Shown here one piece after another: positions 7,234 through 10,614 of a stretch of DNA of 10,614 nucleotides. The first letter of the stretch is position 1. Every line of letters begins with the position of its first letter. Below the pieces are notes generated by a model. The model did not search any database. It saw only the letters and a program-made list of their open reading frames with translations, and had not been told where the DNA came from. Source of the DNA: JAIBAI01 sp044238875 (GTDB taxonomy: Bacteria > Bacteroidota > Bacteroidia > M30B66); NCBI GenBank assembly GCA_044238875.1, contig JBIICM010000082.1, positions 1 to 10,614 of the forward strand, given 5' to 3'. Both the position numbers and the translations under genes were made by a program.

Positions 7234-7913
7234 CAGAGCAGGTCGGAGTCAATGATTTTTCCATGATCGCATTTCAGCGTTCTTGAGCGATGCAGTTCAA
7301 AAAGCGTGTAGTCATGTGTAGCTACAATCACGGTGCGACCTGCACTGCAAATATCTAGTAACAGCCTTAGTATCTCAGCCGTTGTTTCCGGATCAAGGTT
7401 TCCGCTGGGTTCGTCGGCCAGCAATAGATCAGGGTCATTCATCAAAGCCCGGGCTATGCCCAGTCGTTGCTGTTCACCACCTGAAAGCTGGTGAGGCATC
7501 TTGTGTTTTTTTGTCTGAAGGCCCACTTTCTGCAACACATCATCAATTCTGGCCTGTATTTGAACCTTATCTGTCCAGCCGGTGGCCCTCAGTACAAAAC
7601 GCAGGTTTTGTTCAACATCACGGTCGAATAGCAGCTGGAAATCCTGAAAAACAATTCCAATTTTTCTTCTCAGAAAGGGGATGTCTTTTTTCCGGATTTT
7701 ACGAAGGTCATATCCGGCTACCATCCCTTCACCATCGCGAAGCGGTAGCTCAGCATAAAGGGTTTGAAGCAAACTGCTCTTACCGCTTCCCGTTTTACCA
7801 ATCAGATAAACGAATTCACCCCTTTCAACCTGCAGGTTGATATCGGAAAGTACAAGGTTTTCTCGTTGAAAAATTTGCGCATTTTTAAGCAGGATTACAG
7901 TATCGTTGGCCAT
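7233..7913 (-). CDS. ftsE: FtsE-like ABC transporter ATP-binding protein
   Basis: This 226-residue ATPase of the FtsE/MacB-type ABC group has every nucleotide-binding motif: Walker A GKTGSGKS (39-46), Q-loop Q90 in GIVFQDFQLL, signature LSGGEQQR (143-150), Walker B LLLADEP with catalytic E168 (163-169), D-loop GNLD (171-174) and switch H200 in ATHD. FtsE with the permease FtsX works at the division site and controls periplasmic peptidoglycan hydrolases. The KIGIVFQDFQLLFDRDVEQN segment (84-103) is very FtsE-like. No FtsX gene is in this window; in many Bacteroidota ftsX lies elsewhere in the genome (from general knowledge), so separation alone is not a defect. A LolD- or MacB-type ATPase is the main alternative. 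It is flanked by a 66-residue gene 7 bases upstream and by the glycosyltransferase overlapping by one base. Confidence 0.87.
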   Translation of the reverse strand: MANDTVILLKNAQIFQRENLVLSDINLQVERGEFVYLIGKTGSGKSSLLQTLYAELPLRDGEGMVAGYDLRKIRKKDIPFLRRKIGIVFQDFQLLFDRDVEQNLRFVLRATGWTDKVQIQARIDDVLQKVGLQTKKHKMPHQLSGGEQQRLGIARALMNDPDLLLADEPSGNLDPETTAEILRLLLDICSAGRTVIVATHDYTLFELHRSRTLKCDHGKIIDSDLL

Positions 7914-7920
7914 CGTGGGC

Positions 7921-8121
7921 TTATTTTATTTGTACCATTTTTCCAAATGGCAGTTCTGCAAATAGTTTCATCAATTCGTCCTTGCGATCATCCAGACCAA
8001 GTTTTTCCAGATTCTTTTCAGGTCTGTCAAGTCTGAAATAGGCTTTCAGGGTAAAGTTATCATCCCTTAGCTGGATATAATCCGGAATTTTGGCTGTTCC
8101 CCTGATTTTTAAAATATACAT
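7921..8121 (-). CDS. Small conserved-looking protein, first gene of the ftsE operon
   Basis: This 66-residue protein is not assigned to a named family. It starts with MYILKIRGTAKIPDYIQLRDD and has mixed strand/helix character: an alternating-hydrophobic N-terminal half (about 1-33) followed by a charged amphipathic helix (about 36-58) and a short PFGKMVQIK end. There is no signal peptide and no membrane segment, so it should be cytoplasmic. I take it as real rather than a chance frame because it ends only 7 bases before the ftsE start on the same strand, has a sensible ATG, contains no rare or low-complexity stretch, and is followed by closely packed genes. The sequence gives me an impression of resemblance to small proteins next to ftsE in other Bacteroidota, but I cannot check this here. 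It is probably co-transcribed with ftsE and the glycosyltransferase; the function is unknown. Confidence 0.72.
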   Translation of the reverse strand: MYILKIRGTAKIPDYIQLRDDNFTLKAYFRLDRPEKNLEKLGLDDRKDELMKLFAELPFGKMVQIK

Positions 8122-8140
8122 TTTAAGCGAGCTGAGGCTG

Positions 8141-8168
8141 CGAAGATAAAAGATTCAGGCGGTTCAAA
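8141..8168 (-). promoter_or_regulatory. Possible promoter for the small protein-ftsE-glycosyltransferase operon
   Basis: On the minus strand a TTTG (8165-8168) is followed after 16 bases by TATCTTCG (8141-8148), which is close to the Bacteroidota -33/-7 pair TTTG and TAnnTTTG. The spacer is slightly shorter than the usual 17-23. It ends about 20 bases before the ATG of the 66-residue gene, a sensible distance. The overlapping TAGGTTTG (8165-8172) is itself an exact -7 match and could serve instead. Confidence 0.4.
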
Positions 8169-8225
8169 CCTAAATGCTGTGTCGTTGGTTTTCGGTATGG
8201 GTCAGGTTAAATAAAGTTAATCCGT

Positions 8226-10130
8226 TCAGTTAACTTTTTCTCCCGAAGTATTTATCTCAATCCATGAACCTTCCAGCCTGATTATCTGAATTGATCTGTT
8301 GTCAAATTCATCTGCATTGAGCTGATCGGCCAGCTTAAGGTAAGGTTCACAGGCGGCAGCTCCGCTTGTTTTGCCGATTCTGTTCATACAAAACATGCGG
8401 TTATTGGCCTGAGGTAAAAGGTCGCGCACACAGGTGCAATTATTTTTATAGTCACCTTCAGGTACCATGCTGAAAAGCGGAAATGACTCTCTGATGCCCT
8501 GCACGGTATCAGCCTGCAATGTTTCACGCATTTTATCAGTCAATGGTTTGCCTGCATAAACAGGGATCACCTCAGTACCGTGCTCATCAATAAAGCCCCA
8601 TTCTCCATTAAGCTGAACGGCCGCCCTGTTTTCTGAAAAATTACGAACTGCGGTGTAATGTGGTGAACAAACCGGTATGCCCGACGGATCAATAAAACCC
8701 CATCCGTTTCTTGTCTTAACAGCTGAATAGCCTTCTGAAGAGCGGATTACTTCGATGTAAAGCCCATCAGCAATCAATTTGCCGGTATTGCTAAAGACAG
8801 ACCAGATGAAAGTGCTGTCAGCCATGGTTTTTCGACCATAAATCAGTCCGTTTTTATTGAAGATCAATTCATCAAACACCGGCCCCGTACTTTCTTCACC
8901 ATGTATATTCAGGAATCCCCACAGATCTTTGTATCTGAAAGGTGCCACCTGCCCAAAGTAGGGGAGAACTTCATCATAGGCGGGCAGCTCAAGGGTATCT
9001 TTGCCGGTGGCCATCCACCATTTGTCGCCAAGCTTTACGGTTGCTTTACCGCCCGCAAAACCTCCTTTAATTTCAGAAAACTGGCAGGGGATGAATTCCT
9101 GGCCTGATGTATCTGCAAACCCCCAGTTACCGGAGCGTTTCACCGGACATAATCCTTCGGAGAAAAATCCGATGGATGAATATTTTGCCGGTAAAATCAC
9201 CTTTCCATCCAGCCTGATCAGGCCTTGCAGATCATTTAAAGCAAAAATGTAATGACGCTGATCATACCGGTACAATTCATCGTAATAGGGCGGAATAAGG
9301 ATTTTACCGGTATTGTCAACCATCCCGGCACGCCCTTTTTTAAGGAAAACCGAAGTGCCCTCCAGAAAATTATCAAGGAACTCAAAGGTGGGCGGTATAA
9401 CTTCTGTGCCACTTTTGTTAATGCAACCAAACAACAACGAGTCATTCACCTGGCGGCTAACAACGGCAAGACCTTCATGCAATTCGCCTATTTCTGAATA
9501 CTTTCCCGGTATGCTTAAAAATCCGCCTATTTTATCAATAAAATACCATTTCCCGAATTGCATGGTAACGGCATGGCCTTCAGAAAAATTAAAGGCCTTA
9601 TCATAAACAGGCTGAATGATCCATTTTCCTGATTTATCAATATATCCTTTTTTCAGGGTTCCGGGATGCTCGGCAAAGGCGAGCCCTTCACTGAAAGCTC
9701 CGGCATCTGAATATTTGAACTTAATTACCGTATTGCCGCGCTTGTCAATATATCCATATAACATGCTTCGCCGGTTGAGGCAAAGAATAAGATCATCATA
9801 AACGCCAACCGGTTCAATCGCGGGTGGAAGCTCATACAGCAAAAATCCATTTCTGGTAATGATCTGGTAGGAGTAGAACATTTCCCGGTTGCCGCTATCC
9901 CAGTTCAGTTTACGGGCAAGGGTAAGCGTATCGCTTCTGAAATCCCATATATAGTCAAAAAGAGCCGGTATAATTACGTCTCCGTTTGAATTTCTCATGC
10001 CGGAGTAGATGTAATTTTGTCCGTCGGGTGCAGTTTTTTCTCTGGTAAACCTGAACAAATCATTTGCGGGCTGAGCCCATAAATGCCCTGAAAAGATTAC
10101 TGCCCAAAAGAAAATTAACCTACCTGTCAT
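8226..10130 (-). CDS. Exported WG-repeat (KWG) protein with cysteine-containing C-terminal tail
   Basis: This 634-residue protein has a signal peptide (hydrophobic core about 4-18, likely cleaved near the A19-Q20 of LWAQ), so it is expected in the periplasm or at the outer face of the envelope. The body consists of about 13 degenerate WG repeats with the core 'hydrophobic-GFID-x-x-G-x-x-hIP-x-a/y', for example YGYIDKRG (125-132), KGYIDKSG (161-168), NWGFADTSG (335-343), GWGFIDPSG (476-484) and EWGFIDEHG (510-518), each followed by an F-SEG-A type turn. The repeats probably form a beta-rich scaffold; the family has no known enzymatic activity. Residues about 535-634 do not follow the repeat and contain C565, C567, C581 and C594. 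It lies downstream of the Spy/CpxP-like gene on the same strand with a hairpin between them, and 104 bases before the ftsE-operon start. Binding partner and function are unknown. Confidence 0.88.
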   Translation of the reverse strand: MTGRLIFFWAVIFSGHLWAQPANDLFRFTREKTAPDGQNYIYSGMRNSNGDVIIPALFDYIWDFRSDTLTLARKLNWDSGNREMFYSYQIITRNGFLLYELPPAIEPVGVYDDLILCLNRRSMLYGYIDKRGNTVIKFKYSDAGAFSEGLAFAEHPGTLKKGYIDKSGKWIIQPVYDKAFNFSEGHAVTMQFGKWYFIDKIGGFLSIPGKYSEIGELHEGLAVVSRQVNDSLLFGCINKSGTEVIPPTFEFLDNFLEGTSVFLKKGRAGMVDNTGKILIPPYYDELYRYDQRHYIFALNDLQGLIRLDGKVILPAKYSSIGFFSEGLCPVKRSGNWGFADTSGQEFIPCQFSEIKGGFAGGKATVKLGDKWWMATGKDTLELPAYDEVLPYFGQVAPFRYKDLWGFLNIHGEESTGPVFDELIFNKNGLIYGRKTMADSTFIWSVFSNTGKLIADGLYIEVIRSSEGYSAVKTRNGWGFIDPSGIPVCSPHYTAVRNFSENRAAVQLNGEWGFIDEHGTEVIPVYAGKPLTDKMRETLQADTVQGIRESFPLFSMVPEGDYKNNCTCVRDLLPQANNRMFCMNRIGKTSGAAACEPYLKLADQLNADEFDNRSIQIIRLEGSWIEINTSGEKVN

Positions 10131-10138
10131 GCTACAGG

Positions 10139-10146
10139 CAAAATTA
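10139..10146 (-). promoter_or_regulatory. Possible -7 promoter element for the WG-repeat gene
   Basis: On the minus strand the sequence TAATTTTG matches the Bacteroidota -7 consensus TAnnTTTG exactly. It lies 8 bases ahead of the start codon, which would leave an extremely short leader. No TTTG or TTG -33 element is seen 17-23 bases further upstream, so this may be chance in an AT-rich gap. Confidence 0.25.
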
Positions 10147-10177
10147 AGCGATAATGATCTGAATTCAGCCCTTCGAT

Positions 10178-10200
10178 GGCCAATAAAATGTTTATTGACC
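10178..10200 (-). terminator. Hairpin after the Spy/CpxP-like gene (possible terminator or processing site)
   Basis: Nine bases past the stop of the Spy-like gene, the minus-strand RNA can form a 10-bp stem: GGUCAAUAAA, a 3-base CAU loop, and UUUAUUGGCC, with one U-G wobble. On the plus strand the wobble becomes a C-A mismatch, so the structure favours minus-strand RNA, the direction of both flanking genes. There is no U-tract after it, so it is not a classical intrinsic terminator; an attenuator or mRNA-stabilising end is equally possible. Confidence 0.45.
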
Positions 10201-10208
10201 TGCGTTTT

Positions 10209-10613
10209 TTAATTGCCTTTTTGTTTTCCGGATTTGTGTTCCTCAGCCTTTTCTTTTCTAATCTTTTCCCAGATGCCAAATTTTTCCTCTCCAAGAATAT
10301 CCTTGAGTTGCTGGTCGGTTTTGCTGCGTAAATCCTTGAGTTCTTTTTTTACAGCCTCACGTGCTTCTTTACTGCCTGTGATCAGGGTCTCTTTCCGATT
10401 TTCAAAATCAATAAAAATCTGTTTCACCTTTTCAGCCTGTTGAGGGTCGAGGCTTATTTCCGATCTGAGCAGCCTGTATTTTCTGAGGGCACGCTGATCT
10501 GGTGTTGGTTTTTGTTTCTCTGATTGCTGACGTGTTTGTGCAGAATCATTTACCTGGGCATACATGGCTGTGGTAAACAGCAACAGCATTGCGCTTCCGA
10601 TTATTTTTTTCAT
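10209..10613 (-). CDS. Spy/CpxP-like periplasmic helical protein
   Basis: This 134-residue protein starts one base from the window edge with a clear signal peptide (MKKIIGSAMLLLFTTAMYAQ, cleavage expected at about 19/20), which supports this ATG as the real start. The mature part is highly charged and almost wholly helical: RALRKYRLLRSEISLDPQQ (41-59), EKVKQIFIDFENRKETLI (61-78), and TDQQLKDILGEEKFGIWEKI (99-118), ending in a Lys/Glu-rich tail. The 'SLDPQQAEKVKQIF' and 'TDQQLKDILGEEKF' segments are the two LTxxQ-like helices seen in Spy/CpxP-type periplasmic chaperone or stress proteins common in Bacteroidota. No cysteine or metal-binding cluster is present. Such proteins are often governed by envelope-stress sigma or two-component systems, but the promoter lies outside the window. 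The family call is moderate, since short helical proteins are easily misassigned. Confidence 0.72.
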   Translation of the reverse strand: MKKIIGSAMLLLFTTAMYAQVNDSAQTRQQSEKQKPTPDQRALRKYRLLRSEISLDPQQAEKVKQIFIDFENRKETLITGSKEAREAVKKELKDLRSKTDQQLKDILGEEKFGIWEKIRKEKAEEHKSGKQKGN

Positions 10614-10614
10614 G

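Noticed and set aside
7382..7840. Open frame of 152 codons on the plus strand
   Set aside because: It is fully antisense to the FtsE-like gene, whose Walker and signature motifs are unambiguous. The composition looks like a shadow frame.
8205..8223. Short inverted repeat GGTTAA/TTAATCC after the WG-repeat gene
   Set aside because: Only six pairs with a bulge and an AT-rich loop, and no U-tract; too weak to call a terminator.
9236..9606. Several overlapping short frames on both strands inside the WG-repeat gene
   Set aside because: All lie within the continuous repeat-bearing frame on the minus strand, which explains this DNA. None has a motif or plausible signal of its own.
8226..10130. WG-repeat array as a recent DNA tandem repeat or phase-variable locus
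   Set aside because: The repeats are visible at the protein level only. The DNA units differ widely and vary in length, so this is an old, diverged repeat.

Overview
The window looks like a piece of a Bacteroidota chromosome, probably from an environmental Bacteroidales-like or Lentimicrobium-like lineage. Four things point that way: the protein families (a Bacteroidetes-type UPRT, a YjjG-type nucleotidase, a WG-repeat exported protein, and a deacetylase of the type found with DUF7033), the near absence of Shine-Dalgarno sequences, TAnnTTTG-like promoter elements in the gaps, and the moderately AT-rich composition. The lineage is inferred from family resemblance and not from any marker search. 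Coding density is very high. No mobile element, CRISPR array, tRNA or rRNA is visible, and no gap between genes exceeds about 110 bases.

Region 1 (1-3214, + strand) is a compact five-gene run with gaps of 2-8 bases: the 3' end of a polysaccharide deacetylase, a GNAT/FemAB-like acyltransferase, uracil phosphoribosyltransferase (upp), an unnamed four-helix membrane protein, and a YjjG-type HAD nucleotidase. The first two suggest envelope or extracellular polysaccharide modification. upp and the nucleotidase suggest pyrimidine salvage and nucleotide-pool cleaning. Region 2 (3306-5015, +) is a stand-alone membrane-bound hybrid histidine kinase with six predicted helices, HisKA, HATPase and one receiver domain. 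It meets the next gene tail to tail with only 4 bases between the stops.

Region 3 (5020-8121, - strand) holds, in order of transcription, a 66-residue conserved-looking small protein, an FtsE-like ABC ATPase, a family 2 glycosyltransferase overlapping it by one base, and tyrosyl-tRNA synthetase (tyrS). No FtsX permease is present, although the ATPase itself is intact. Region 4 (8226-10613, - strand) holds two exported proteins: a 134-residue Spy/CpxP-like helical periplasmic protein followed downstream by a 634-residue WG-repeat protein with a cysteine-containing C-terminal tail. A hairpin lies between them.

Most of the window is ordinary core-genome content. The points worth a second look are the unnamed genes tied to well-known partners (the membrane protein between upp and the nucleotidase, and the 66-residue protein before ftsE), the FtsE/glycosyltransferase coupling without FtsX, the deacetylase/acyltransferase pair, and the C-terminal domain of the WG-repeat protein. 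I do not see convincing evidence of a new defence or mobile system.
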